From the NCBI RefSeq assembly GCF_024199905.1, contig NZ_JANAFB010000011.1:24408-88407 (forward strand): a DNA stretch of 64,000 nt, read 5' to 3'. The stretch comes from Rothia santali. Its GTDB lineage: Bacteria; Actinomycetota; Actinomycetes; Actinomycetales; Micrococcaceae. The translations under genes and the position numbers were made by a program. Shown here in pieces: positions 46,964-57,724 of this stretch. Within the stretch, counting starts at the first letter, position 1. Each line of letters starts with the position of its first letter. The notes below the pieces were generated by a model. It worked only from the letters and a program-made list of their open reading frames with translations, was not told the origin of the DNA and searched no databases.

Positions 46964-47083
46964 GGGGCGGGCTCCCGGGGGGCGGCGCGGACGGCCCCTC
47001 GGCGGTGAGCTGAAACCCCGGTTCATCGGCCCGGGCGCCTGGCAGAGTGGGAGGCGACGCCACCCCCGACGAGGAGCCCGCCC

Positions 47084-47608
47084 ATGGAGACCGACACCCG
47101 ACAGAACGCCCGCACCTCGCCGTGGCTCGCCGCCCTGGTGCTCGCGATCCTCGTGGCGATCCCGCTGCTGATCGGCTTCCTGGGCAGCTACGCGACCGCC
47201 GGGAACGTCTCCGGCTGGTACGCCGACGCCGAGAAGGCGCCCTGGACCCCGCCCAACGCCGTCTTCGGCCCCGTCTGGAGCTTCCTCTACGTGGTCATGG
47301 GCGTGGCCGCGTGGCTGGTGTGGCTGCGCCGCGGGCGGCCCGGGGCGCGGGCCGCCCTGGTCCTGTACGTCGTGCAGCTGGTCCTCAACAGCGTCTGGAG
47401 CCCGCTCTTCTTCGGGGGCTACCCCCTGCTGGGGACCGCGGCGCTGTGGGTCGGCGTCGTGGTGATCCTGGCCCTCGTGGCGGTCCTGGCGGTCACCCTC
47501 GTCAGGTTCTGGCGGGTCAACCGGCTGGCCGGCATCCTGCTCGTGCCCTACCTCGCGTGGGTCTGCTACGCCACGACGCTGAACCTCTACATCGCCGCGG
47601 CGAACTAG
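47084..47608 (+). CDS. TspO/MBR family protein
   Basis: A 174-residue five-helix membrane protein. The conserved WYADAEKAPWTPPNAVFGPVWSFLYVVMG stretch and the LNSVWSPLFFG motif mark it as TspO. The family binds porphyrins and other ligands and is linked to tetrapyrrole and stress signalling. It is monocistronic between the PII-like gene and a convergent HAD phosphatase. Confidence 0.93.
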   Translation: METDTRQNARTSPWLAALVLAILVAIPLLIGFLGSYATAGNVSGWYADAEKAPWTPPNAVFGPVWSFLYVVMGVAAWLVWLRRGRPGARAALVLYVVQLVLNSVWSPLFFGGYPLLGTAALWVGVVVILALVAVLAVTLVRFWRVNRLAGILLVPYLAWVCYATTLNLYIAAAN

Positions 47609-47720
47609 GCGGGGCCGGGGGCCGGGGCTGGGCCTCGCGGCCGAGCCGGGCTCCGACGTCGGGCCGGCGTCCAGCGGTCGGGCCGGGGCCCTGCGGCCGA
47701 ACCGGGTTCCGCCGCCTCGA

Positions 47721-48560
47721 TCAGGCGTTCGGGGCGCTCGCCTCCGGGGCCGGGCGGGCGACGTCGTCCGCGGCCCCTGCGGCGTCCTCGGCCAGGATCC
47801 CGCGGATGTAGTCGGCGGCCGTGGTGGTCACGGTCTCCGTGGCCTCCCGGACCTCCCGCGGAGAGTACTCGAACGACGCCGAGTGCTTGGCCCACGCGTG
47901 CATCGGCAGGTCGTTCCACGAGTCGCCGATCGAGTAGGGCAGGTAGCGGCCCTTGAGGTGCTGCTCGTCGAGCCACACCAGGCCGGTGGCCTTGGTGCAG
48001 TTGGAAGGCACGATGTCCAGGAACATCTGGTTCCGGTGGCAGTCCACGACGTCGCCGTACGTGGAGGTGATGAACTCCTGGAGGCCGGCGATCTTCCGCT
48101 CGTCGTCGACCCAGAGGGGCACGCCCACGAACTCGTGCCGGGGGATCTCGCCCGGGTCCATGGGCTCGAAGTGGGGGAGGACCTCCGATGACTTCCCGCT
48201 GATGTTCGAGGAGAACTGGACGTCGGCGGTGTCGAGCGTGGTGCCGTAGACGGCCACGTCCGGCTCGTCGGCGAACTTGGCGACCACGTCCTCGACCAGG
48301 CCCTCCGGGAGGGTGCTACTGGTGAGCACGCGGTGCTCGGCGTCGGCAACGACGGCGCCGGTGTAGAGCACGTAGTAGTCGAAGCGGATCCCGTAGCCCT
48401 CCACGGCCTTGCGGACGGAGGCCAGCGACTTCCCCGTGGCGCAGACGGCCAGGTTCCCGGCCTCCTGCCACTCGCGGATCGCGTCCGCGCTCTCGCCGCT
48501 GATCTTCTGGTCGAAGATCAGGGTGCCGTCCAGGTCGAAGGCCATCAATTTGCCGGGCAT
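47721..48560 (-). CDS. HAD family hydrolase (Cof/SPP-type)
   Basis: A 279-residue HAD phosphatase with the nucleophile motif FDLDGTLIFD near residue 9, motif II VCATGKSLASV, and motif III/IV SIGDSWNDLPMHAWA. The large C2-type cap region fits Cof/sucrose-phosphatase-like enzymes. Substrate unknown, probably a sugar phosphate. I chose ATG 48560 (MPGKLMAF) because GAGGAC lies upstream; longer starts have none. Confidence 0.9.
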   Translation of the reverse strand: MPGKLMAFDLDGTLIFDQKISGESADAIREWQEAGNLAVCATGKSLASVRKAVEGYGIRFDYYVLYTGAVVADAEHRVLTSSTLPEGLVEDVVAKFADEPDVAVYGTTLDTADVQFSSNISGKSSEVLPHFEPMDPGEIPRHEFVGVPLWVDDERKIAGLQEFITSTYGDVVDCHRNQMFLDIVPSNCTKATGLVWLDEQHLKGRYLPYSIGDSWNDLPMHAWAKHSASFEYSPREVREATETVTTTAADYIRGILAEDAAGAADDVARPAPEASAPNA

Positions 48561-48770
48561 GCGTTCCGTCCTCATGGTGTGCCGCACGGGACGGGGCTGC
48601 CCCGCACGTTTCCCCACAGCCTAGGCGCCCGCGCGCGCACAATCATCTTGAGACGCCGGAATGAGCGCTCGGCGAAGCCGCGGGGGCGGCACCGGGCCGC
48701 CCGCCGGGGACGCGCGGATCGGTGCCGGGCCGCCTGGCGTGCGGGCCGCCCACGGCCGGGCGGCGCCGGC

Positions 48771-49757
48771 TCACAGCCCGTAGGAGCGCTTCACGTAGGC
48801 GCCGTAGAGCGTCCGGTACAGGGCGGGCGAGGTCTTGAGCAGGAACCCGGCGGCGCCGAAGACCGGCCGGGCCCGCATCGCCCGCAGCACCTGCGCCCAC
48901 TCGATGCGGCGGCGGCACGCGCGGATAACCCCCGCGCCCTCCTCCCGCCCGGAGAACAGGGCCTGCTGGGCGTTGTTGAGGTAGGTCAGCACCCACGAGA
49001 CGTCGTAGGCACGACGCCCCGACGGCGTCGTCACCGTCTTCCCGGCGGCCTGGCGCAGGTGGTCCATGAGGCGGTCGCTCTGCTCGACCGGGGTGACCTT
49101 CCCCCAGGTCAGGCTGCCCGGGTCCACCGTGTACTCGTAGAGGGAGGTCGCGACGACGACGGCGCGGCGCGCCCGGGCGTAGGCGGCCATGCACGTGACG
49201 GCGTCCTCGGCGCGGTGGATGTCCTCGGGGAAGCGGACGTCGTCGAGGAGGCTGGCGCGGACCAGCTTGTCCCAGACGTAGGGCGTGAAGCGGTCCGCGA
49301 GCAGGCCCAGCACCGCCTGCTCCCCGGTGTAGACGCCGGCCGGGGTGCGGAAGCGATCCCGGTTCTCGCCGGTGGCGTGGACGAGGGTGTGGCCGCAGGC
49401 GACGACGTCGGCCTCGTGCGCCTCCGCGAAGGCGTGCAGCGTGGAGAGGAAGTTGGGGCGGTAGCGGTCGTCGGAGTCGATGAAGGAGATCCAGCGGCCG
49501 CGGGCGGCGTCGAGCGCCTGGTTGCGCACCGCGGAGACGCCCTGGTTCCGCGGGTTGTCGAAGACGCGGATGCGCTCGTCGCCTTCCGCGGCGACGAAGT
49601 CGGCGACGACGGCGGAGGACTCGTCCGGCGAGCCGTCGATCATGACGAGCAGCTCGAAGTCCGGGTCCGTCTGGGCGAGCACCGACCTGATGGCGCCGAC
49701 GACGCGGGCCGCGGTGTTGTAAACCGGCATGACGATGGAGGTGCGGGGGGTGCTCAT
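48771..49757 (-). CDS. Family 2 glycosyltransferase
   Basis: A 328-residue GT-A fold glycosyltransferase. The beta-1 strand TSIVMPVYNTAARVVGAIRSVLAQT, the DxD-like FIDSDDRY and a late acidic ED motif (IHRAEDAVTC) are clear. It transfers a sugar to a cell-envelope acceptor. The start is ATG 49757 (MSTPRTS); the longer frame to 49835 adds nothing conserved. It follows the HAD gene in the same direction but 210 bases away. Confidence 0.9.
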   Translation of the reverse strand: MSTPRTSIVMPVYNTAARVVGAIRSVLAQTDPDFELLVMIDGSPDESSAVVADFVAAEGDERIRVFDNPRNQGVSAVRNQALDAARGRWISFIDSDDRYRPNFLSTLHAFAEAHEADVVACGHTLVHATGENRDRFRTPAGVYTGEQAVLGLLADRFTPYVWDKLVRASLLDDVRFPEDIHRAEDAVTCMAAYARARRAVVVATSLYEYTVDPGSLTWGKVTPVEQSDRLMDHLRQAAGKTVTTPSGRRAYDVSWVLTYLNNAQQALFSGREEGAGVIRACRRRIEWAQVLRAMRARPVFGAAGFLLKTSPALYRTLYGAYVKRSYGL

Positions 49758-49936
49758 GGGCTCCAGCTTATCGAGGGTCGTGGCGCCGGAGCGGGCCTCG
49801 CCCGGAGCGCGTCGAAGATCTGTGGCGAGGTTCATGCGGGCGGCGGGCCGCGGGGGCAGGGCGTCGTGGGCCGGGCGGCGGGCGGCGCGGGTCGGGCGTC
49901 ACGGGCTGGGTGGCCGGCGGCGCGGGATCGTTCCTC

Positions 49937-50794
49937 TCAGCCCTCGCCCCACAGGTCCGCCGCGAGGCGGGCGATGTGGATCGTCAGGTAGGTGTGCTCG
50001 TCCTCCGAGAGGTCGTCCCCGAGGTGCATCTCGAGCAGGAGCATGACCTTGTCGGCGCACGCGTAGGCCTCGGGGTAGCCGGTCTTCACGGCGTCGTGGA
50101 TCGCGGGCAGCGTGGGGTCCTTCTGGACGGCCGTGCGGCCCTGCTCGGTGCGGACGAAGAGGTAGCGCAGGTGCGTCACGAAGCGCGCGACCGAGAGGCT
50201 CGAGCGGTCGACCTCGTGCCCATAGGCGGAGGCGATGACCTGGAAGATCTGGGAGAAGATCTGCGTCATCTTGAACGTCTTGGCCAGGTCCTCGCTCGCG
50301 AACTGGGAGTTCACCAGGTGCAGCGCGAGCGGGGTCGCCTCCTCGTCGGGGAGGTCCGCGCCGAGCCGCTCGCGGGCCATCCGCACCGCCCGCTGGCCGA
50401 ACGCGAGCTCCTTCGGATACAGCTGCGAGACCTCGATGCTCAGCGGGTACTGGACGCCCATCCCCTCGCGGGCACGCACCATCGCGAAGTTCAGGTGGTC
50501 GGCGAGCGGCAGGACGAAGGAGTGCGAGATCCTCATCCCCATCTCCGTGCGCGCGACCTCCTCGAGCTCCGTGGCCAGGGCCAGGATCTCCGGCGGGATC
50601 TCCGAGAGGAGGGCGCCCAGGTGCTCGTCGCCCCCGGCGGCCTCGGGGACGAAGGTCCGCTCGACGAGCCCCGGATCCAGCGGCTCGTGCTTCCGCTTGC
50701 CGAACGCGAGGCCGCGGCCGATCATGACCGCCTGCTCGCCGGCGTCGTTGGAGGCCAGCACGACGTTGTTGTTGAAGATGCGCAGGATCCGCAC
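49937..50794 (-). CDS. BglG/LicT family transcription antiterminator
   Basis: A 285-residue RNA-binding antiterminator. Residues 1-55 are the CAT domain (MRILRIFNNNVVLASNDAG, IGRGLAFGKRK). Two PRD domains follow, with regulated His in LADHLNFA and LALHLVNSQF (PRD1), and VTHLRYLFVR and TIHIARL (PRD2). PTS phosphorylation of these controls activity. GTG 50794 has AAGGAG upstream. Its RNA targets are two RAT/terminator elements in this window, before GH1 (53513-53608) and before the EIIBCA permease (59905-60000). Confidence 0.93.
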   Translation of the reverse strand: MRILRIFNNNVVLASNDAGEQAVMIGRGLAFGKRKHEPLDPGLVERTFVPEAAGGDEHLGALLSEIPPEILALATELEEVARTEMGMRISHSFVLPLADHLNFAMVRAREGMGVQYPLSIEVSQLYPKELAFGQRAVRMARERLGADLPDEEATPLALHLVNSQFASEDLAKTFKMTQIFSQIFQVIASAYGHEVDRSSLSVARFVTHLRYLFVRTEQGRTAVQKDPTLPAIHDAVKTGYPEAYACADKVMLLLEMHLGDDLSEDEHTYLTIHIARLAADLWGEG

Positions 50795-50929
50795 GCGCGC
50801 CGCTCCTTCCCTGTGCCATGTGTCCCGGGTCTCATTCCGGGCTCTCGGTCAAGTGTACGGTCCTCGGCGGGACGCGCGGGCCACGATGCCCGCCTGGGGA
50901 CGGCTCGTCGCGCCGCCCTGGGGTCGCCC

Positions 50930-51103
50930 CTAGATCGAGACGACGAGGGCGAGCGGCACCGCGATCAGCAGCACGACGGCCACCACCCAGACCACCGCCC
51001 GCTGCCACTCGACCGGACGGAGGCCCTCGCCGTAGTCCTCTTCCTCCTCGCGCTCCTCGGCGTAGCGCAGCTCGTCCGGCATTCCGTCGGGGTAGTAGAC
51101 CAT
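50930..51103 (-). CDS. Small membrane protein, unknown
   Basis: A 57-residue protein with an acidic N-terminal half (EEREEEEDYGEG) and a single C-terminal membrane helix (VVWVVAVVLLIAVPLALVV). The start has GGAGG six bases upstream, and codon use is normal. It sits between the BglG gene and the DinB gene. No family recognised. Confidence 0.7.
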   Translation of the reverse strand: MVYYPDGMPDELRYAEEREEEEDYGEGLRPVEWQRAVVWVVAVVLLIAVPLALVVSI

Positions 51104-51219
51104 GGCGTCCTCCTCGGTGGGTGCGTGCAGGATCCAGCGTATCCGCTGGGTTCGCGGGCTGGAATGGGGACGACGCCGGCCGGTGCGGCGGGCCCTGGCC
51201 GCGCGGGCCGGGGCGGACG

Positions 51220-51225
51220 TAGTGT
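51220..51225 (+). promoter_or_regulatory. -10 box of a leaderless promoter
   Basis: TAGTGT ends six bases before ATG 51232. Confidence 0.45.
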
Positions 51226-51231
51226 GACGTC

Positions 51232-51747
51232 ATGGACGCCATCGAGATCCTCAAAGACCTGGCCCGCCGCCCCCTCGAGGCCGCGGAGGGCCTCCGCGAG
51301 TCGCTGACCCCCGAGCTGCTGAACGCCCACCCCGAGCACGACAACTCGATCGCCTGGCTGCTCTGGCACACCGCCCGCGAGATCGACGAGCAGGTGGCGG
51401 CCCTCTCCGGCCGGGAGCCGGTGTGGACCGCCCGCGGCTTCGACGCCCGCTTCGGCCTCGACCTCGAGCCCCACGAGCTGGGCTACGGGCAGTCCGGCCG
51501 GCGGGCGCGCTCGATCGTGGTGGACGACGTTGGCCTCCTCTACGAGCACCTCGACGCCGTGGTCGAGGCCCAGGTGGAGTACCTCGGCTCGCTCGAGCCG
51601 GCCGACCTCGACGACGTCGTCGACGAGAACTGGGACCCGCCGGTCACCCGCGCGGCCCGCCTGGTCAGCGTGTCCGAGGATGCGCTGCAGCACGTGGGGC
51701 AGGCCGCGTACGTGGCGGGGATGGGGGCCGCGGCCTTCGAAGGCTGA
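51232..51747 (+). CDS. DinB/DUF664 family protein
   Basis: A 171-residue four-helix bundle. The metal-binding His pair appears in LLWHTAREID (His46) and ALQHVGQAAY (about His154), and the family core NSIAWLLWH is kept. DinB-like proteins in actinobacteria include mycothiol- or bacillithiol-dependent enzymes, so a thiol transferase is possible. It is monocistronic; the promoter looks leaderless. Confidence 0.88.
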   Translation: MDAIEILKDLARRPLEAAEGLRESLTPELLNAHPEHDNSIAWLLWHTAREIDEQVAALSGREPVWTARGFDARFGLDLEPHELGYGQSGRRARSIVVDDVGLLYEHLDAVVEAQVEYLGSLEPADLDDVVDENWDPPVTRAARLVSVSEDALQHVGQAAYVAGMGAAAFEG

Positions 51748-51878
51748 GGCCGCGAGCCCGGGCCGCACCACCGGATCCGGTGGCGTGACCCGGGGGCCGC
51801 GTGGTGGCCGTCGCCGCCCTGCCCGGCCGGGAGCTGACCGCGTGGCAGCCACCGCCTGCGCCGCGCCGGACGACGTCG

Positions 51879-53559
<1,681 letters not shown>

Positions 53560-53565
<6 letters not shown>

Positions 53566-53608
53566 TGCCTCGGGAGAGCGAGCGTGAGCCCACCCCGAGT
53601 AACAATCC
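53560..53608 (-). promoter_or_regulatory. RAT antiterminator element, bglA leader
   Basis: On the minus strand it starts GGATTGTTACTCG and ends GGCAAGACCT, the form of LicT/BglG-binding RAT hairpins. Its 3' end overlaps the terminator stem. Binding of the antiterminator at 49937-50794 would prevent termination. Confidence 0.88.
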
Positions 53609-53901
53609 TCAAGACTGCCGGTCGGATGACCGTGATCCAGACTATAGGCAGGCGGTCGGCGCGATGTCCATCGTGGGGCGTTCCGTGACGGCGACCTCGT
53701 GTGCCGAGTCGTCAATCCGCCGTCCCCGCTCCCCCGCCGCTGCCCTTACGCACCGTCCCCACGCCCCCGCGGGTGCCGTTCCGCGTCGTCGGCACGGTGC
53801 CCGGTGCGCTCTGCGAACCGCCCCGTTGACTTCCCGGCGGCCCCTCCTAGGGTGATCGGGCAACGGGGCCTCGACGGCGAGCCCCGCGGAAGGGGGCGGG
53901 C

Positions 53902-55269
53902 ATGCGGCAGCGAACGGACGCCACGACGGGGGCAGCCGAACGGCGGGGAGCGAGCGGTGCGGGCCGGGGGTACGGCGTCGTGCTCGGCCTGTGCTGGGTG
54001 GCCGTGTTCTTCGACGGGCTGGACATGTTCATGTTCGGCGCCACCATCCCGGCCATGCTGGCGGACGCCTCGCTGGGCCTGGACCCGGGGGCGGCGGGGA
54101 CCATCGGCTCGCTCGCGACCTTCGGCATGCTCGTCGGCGCGCTCAGCGCGGGCCTGCTGACGGATGCGGTGGGGCGGCGCTGGGGGATCGCGGTGTGCTG
54201 CACGGTGTTCTCGCTCGCCTCCGGCCTGTGCGCCGCGGCGCCCACCGCCGAGGTGTTCGGGGCGGGGCGGCTGATCGCGGGCCTGGGCCTCGGTGGGCTG
54301 CTCCCGACGGCGATCGCGATGGTCTCGGAGTTCGCCCCGGACCGGCGGCGCAACCTGTCGATCGGCGCGCTCATGACGGGGCATCACGCGGGCGGCATCG
54401 CGGCGGCCCTGCTGGGGATCTGGCTGGTCGGCGCGCTGGGGTGGCGTTCGATCTACTGGGTGGGGGTCGCGCCCGTGCTGGTCATCGTCCCGCTGGCGTT
54501 GCTCGTGCTGCCGGAGTCGCCGAGCTTCCTGGCCGCGCGGGAGCGGCGGTGGCACGGGCGGGCCGGTGACTCGCACGACGCCGGGTGCTCGGGGCCGCCA
54601 CGCGACGTCGGGCGCTCGGGGGACCGGCACGACGCCGGCCGCCCCGGTCCCGCCGCGCTCGCGGGCTTGGCCGGGCTGTTCCGGGGCGGCAGCGGGCCGG
54701 TGACGCTGTTCTTCTGGCTCACCTCCTTCGCCGGGCTGCTGCTGGTCTACGGCGTCAGCACCTGGCTGCCCGCGCTGATGCAGGCCGAGGGGCACGACAT
54801 CGGCTCCTCCCTGGGGTTCCTGCTGACCGTCAACGCGGGCGGGATCGCGGGGATGCTGGTGGCCGGGCGCGTCTCGGACGCATGGGGGCCGGTGCGGGTG
54901 GCCACGCTGTGGTTCCTGGTCACCGCGCTGTGGACGGTCCTACTGAGTGTCAGGACGGCGCTGCCGCTGACGTACGCGCTGGTGTTCCTGGTGGGCCTGT
55001 TCCTCTTCAGCGCCCAGACGATGGTCTACGCGGCCGTGGCCCACGTCTTCCCGCCGGGGAACCGGGCGACGGCCATTGGCTGGACCACCGGGATGGGCCG
55101 GTTCGGCGCGGTCTTCGGGCCCTGGATGGGTGGGTGGCTCTTCGCGACGGGGAGCCAGTCCTGGGGGTTCGCGGCCTTCGCGCTCGCGGCGGTGTGCGGG
55201 ACCGCGACGCTGCTGTGCGCGGGGTGGGCGATCCGGCGTCGGCCGCGTGGGGGCTCGGCGGCCGCGTAG
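53902..55269 (+). CDS. MFS transporter, AAHS-like
   Basis: A 455-residue transporter with about twelve helices, resembling the aromatic acid:H+ symporter group. Helix 1 carries FFDGLDMFMFGATIPAML, the position of the AAHS DGYD motif, and the loop GLLTDAVGRRWGI is the major facilitator signature. The central loop has a repeated insert with DAGCSGPP, RDVGRSG and RHDAGRPG units. Substrate probably an organic or aromatic acid. It is divergent from the bgl leader. Confidence 0.85.
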   Translation: MRQRTDATTGAAERRGASGAGRGYGVVLGLCWVAVFFDGLDMFMFGATIPAMLADASLGLDPGAAGTIGSLATFGMLVGALSAGLLTDAVGRRWGIAVCCTVFSLASGLCAAAPTAEVFGAGRLIAGLGLGGLLPTAIAMVSEFAPDRRRNLSIGALMTGHHAGGIAAALLGIWLVGALGWRSIYWVGVAPVLVIVPLALLVLPESPSFLAARERRWHGRAGDSHDAGCSGPPRDVGRSGDRHDAGRPGPAALAGLAGLFRGGSGPVTLFFWLTSFAGLLLVYGVSTWLPALMQAEGHDIGSSLGFLLTVNAGGIAGMLVAGRVSDAWGPVRVATLWFLVTALWTVLLSVRTALPLTYALVFLVGLFLFSAQTMVYAAVAHVFPPGNRATAIGWTTGMGRFGAVFGPWMGGWLFATGSQSWGFAAFALAAVCGTATLLCAGWAIRRRPRGGSAAA

Positions 55270-55293
55270 CTCGCACCGGATGCACCGCGCGGT

Positions 55294-55590
55294 TCACTCC
55301 ATGTTGCCGTAGCGGGTCGTGAGGATCTCCTCCTCGGCGGGGACGAGGACCTCGTAGATCGCCCACTCCTCCACCGAGTGGTGGTCGCCGGTGAAGCCGG
55401 GCTCCGGCGGCAGGGTGTAGTCCAGGGAGTACTCGCCGCCGCCGCGTTCCATGCGGCAGGAGAACCGGAACTCCCCCTCGTGGTAGAGCGGGATGATCCG
55501 GGCCGATCCCGTCATCCACACCCCCAGCCAACGCCGCGGGTCGGCGGCGTAGCGGAGGATCTCGGCGTTCACGTCTTCCCGGAACCCCAT
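55294..55590 (-). CDS. Conserved hypothetical protein
   Basis: A 98-residue protein of mixed alpha/beta look with no family I recognise. It has GGEYSLDYTLPPEPGF and several aromatic residues; the C-terminus is acidic. GAGGAGG lies upstream of ATG 55590, which together with codon use makes it a credible gene. It is convergent with the MFS gene. Confidence 0.65.
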   Translation of the reverse strand: MGFREDVNAEILRYAADPRRWLGVWMTGSARIIPLYHEGEFRFSCRMERGGGEYSLDYTLPPEPGFTGDHHSVEEWAIYEVLVPAEEEILTTRYGNME

Positions 55591-55807
55591 GCCGACCTCC
55601 TCACTGCCGGTTGACGGCGTTCTTCACCCGTGAAGGACATCTCCCGTCGCAACCCTCACAATATTGGGTGATGACTCCCTGCTGCCGTCCATCACCGATG
55701 ATCCTCCCGTTGAGGATGAGCCTCACCATGACGCGGCCATCGACACGGCAGCCCAATTTCTGGAATGACGGTCCCGCTGAGTGCCAGGACGGCGCTGACC
55801 GGGGCGC

Positions 55808-56215
55808 CTACCGCGAGACGGCCTCGTACCCGGCGAGCTCCGAGGTTTGCGTGAGCTCCTCGGGGTCGGTCTCCGCGTCCCGCAGCTCCTGGCGGAAGTC
55901 CCGGATGTCCCGGCGGAACCGACCGCCGCGGTCCCGGCTCCGCGACGCGGAGGCCGCCGCGGGGGCGGGTGCCGGGGCGGCGGCTCGCGGCTCGTCCTCC
56001 GGCGGGTGCTCGAGGCCGATGGACGTCAACTCCGCCTCGGTCCAGCCGCCCTCGCGGGCCGCACGCCACTGGGCGCGGCGGTCCTCCCGGAGCTGGGCGA
56101 CCCGGGCCTCGGCGTCCCGGAGGTCGGCGTCGAGCTCGATCATCCGGTGGACGAGCGGGAGCCGGCCCTCGACGAGCTCGCGGGCCTTCCTCATCATCTC
56201 TTCGTGCTGGGGCAT
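55808..56215 (-). CDS. Hypothetical coiled-coil protein
   Basis: A 135-residue protein. Residues about 1-60 form a charged coiled coil (LRDAEARVAQLREDRRAQW), then an Ala/Pro-rich linker (AAAPAPAPAAASAS) and a charged end (FRRDIRDFRQELRDAE). I find no family. ATG 56215 is a plausible start; codon use supports a real gene. Confidence 0.55.
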   Translation of the reverse strand: MPQHEEMMRKARELVEGRLPLVHRMIELDADLRDAEARVAQLREDRRAQWRAAREGGWTEAELTSIGLEHPPEDEPRAAAPAPAPAAASASRSRDRGGRFRRDIRDFRQELRDAETDPEELTQTSELAGYEAVSR

Positions 56216-56387
56216 ATCAGTAGCGTACTGAGGAGTACGTCACGAATCCGCACCGAAATCCTGCATGACGCATCGTGTAGCGCGGAGAAGGCCTTGGCGT
56301 CGCCGTCGGGTGCCGGTGACGACCGGCGGCGCGGCGGAGGGTCAGACGTTCCGGGCCACCGGCCGAGCCATGCCGCCCCGCCCTGCC

Positions 56388-57572
56388 TCAGCCGGAGAAC
56401 ACCGTCAGCCCGTAGACCATGAACACCAGCACGTGCGCGGCCCCGTGCAGCGCGGTGACCTTCCGCCCCGTGAACGTGGTGACGGTCAGGAGGAGGGTCA
56501 CGGCCAGGAGCGTCAGGTTGGTTGCGCTCTCCGCCAGGACCACCGGCTGGCCCGTGAGCATTCCGATGGTCAGCACCGCGGGGATCGTCAGGCCCACGGT
56601 GGAGACCAGCGCGCCGTGGCACAGGTTGCTCACGCGCTGGATCTCGCCCTGGTGGGCGGCGCGGATCGCGGTGATCGTCTCGGGGAGGAACACGATCATC
56701 GCGATCAGGATGCCCGAGAGCGCGACGGGCGCGCCCGCCCGGTCCAGGGCGTCGTCGAGGAGGGAGGCCATGTCGTGGGAGAGCAGCACGATGGGCAGGA
56801 CCGTCAGGACCAGGGCCAGGACGCGGGCGCCGATCTCGGCTCGGTGCTCGGTGAGGACGGCGGTGACCGACGGGCGCTCGGCGGCAGTCTGCGTGCCGCG
56901 GTCCGCGGGCGCCGCCCCGCCGCGCCCGGGCGAACCGGCCGGGACGGCGTCGACCTCCTGGAAGTCCCCGCGCTGGGCGCCCATCTGGCGGTAGAGGAAG
57001 AAGGCGTAGAGGACCACGGTGAGCGCGGCGACGGGGATCGCCTGCCCGGGGGCGTACGCGCCGTCGGCCCCGATGGTCCCGGGCAGCACGAACGCGAGGG
57101 CGGAGAGGACCACGAGCAGCGACAGGTACGCGGAGACCCCGGTCCGGTTGGGCCGCATCCCGCCGTGGCGCATCCCGCCCACCAGCAGCGCGACCCCGAC
57201 GACGAGGTTGAGGATGATCATGGACACCGCCATGACGGAGTCCCGGGCGATGCTCGCGTGCTCGCCGGGTCCGAGCATCACGGCGGAGATGAGGATGACC
57301 TCGATCAGCACGATCGAGAGCGTCAGCACCAGGGTCCCGTACGGATCCCCTAGGCGGTGGGCGAGGCGCTCGGCCTGTCCCACCACCCCGAAGGCGCAGG
57401 CCACGATCACGACGACGATGCCGGCCAGCACCGCGAGCAGCGCGGGGGCCGGCAGGTGGGCCGAGAGGACCGGTTGAAGGAGCAGGACGGCGGCGAACGC
57501 GCCCCAGCCGAGGGCGATGCGGGCGAGGACCGCGGGAGTGAAGACGGCGCGGAGGTGGGCGGTGATGCTCAC
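56388..57572 (-). CDS. Ca2+/H+ antiporter (ChaA/CaCA family)
   Basis: A 394-residue CaCA transporter with about eleven helices. The two alpha repeats are visible: TLSIVLIEVILISAVML and a later IVFLPETITAIRA, with the conserved acidic residues in the membrane. A soluble loop follows the fifth helix (about 200-240). ChaA exchanges Na+, K+ or Ca2+ for protons. GTG 57572 is the best family-consistent start. Monocistronic. Confidence 0.92.
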   Translation of the reverse strand: MSITAHLRAVFTPAVLARIALGWGAFAAVLLLQPVLSAHLPAPALLAVLAGIVVVIVACAFGVVGQAERLAHRLGDPYGTLVLTLSIVLIEVILISAVMLGPGEHASIARDSVMAVSMIILNLVVGVALLVGGMRHGGMRPNRTGVSAYLSLLVVLSALAFVLPGTIGADGAYAPGQAIPVAALTVVLYAFFLYRQMGAQRGDFQEVDAVPAGSPGRGGAAPADRGTQTAAERPSVTAVLTEHRAEIGARVLALVLTVLPIVLLSHDMASLLDDALDRAGAPVALSGILIAMIVFLPETITAIRAAHQGEIQRVSNLCHGALVSTVGLTIPAVLTIGMLTGQPVVLAESATNLTLLAVTLLLTVTTFTGRKVTALHGAAHVLVFMVYGLTVFSG

Positions 57573-57724
57573 GGGAGTTCCCCGGGTTTCTGCGGGGCCG
57601 TCCCTGCTGAGGTGGTGGCCGGGCGGGTCGTCCCGTCGGCGGTCTTCCTCGAAGATCTTACCCTCCCCGCGGCCGGTGGCAACCGGTGCTCCGCGTCCGT
57701 CCAGGGACCCTCCGTCCCGATTCG

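Noticed and set aside
55591..55807. Cys-containing minus-strand frame (ITQYCEGCDGRCPSR) between two hypothetical genes
   Set aside because: About 40 codons with no match I can name; could be a relic or a tiny protein, but support is too weak.
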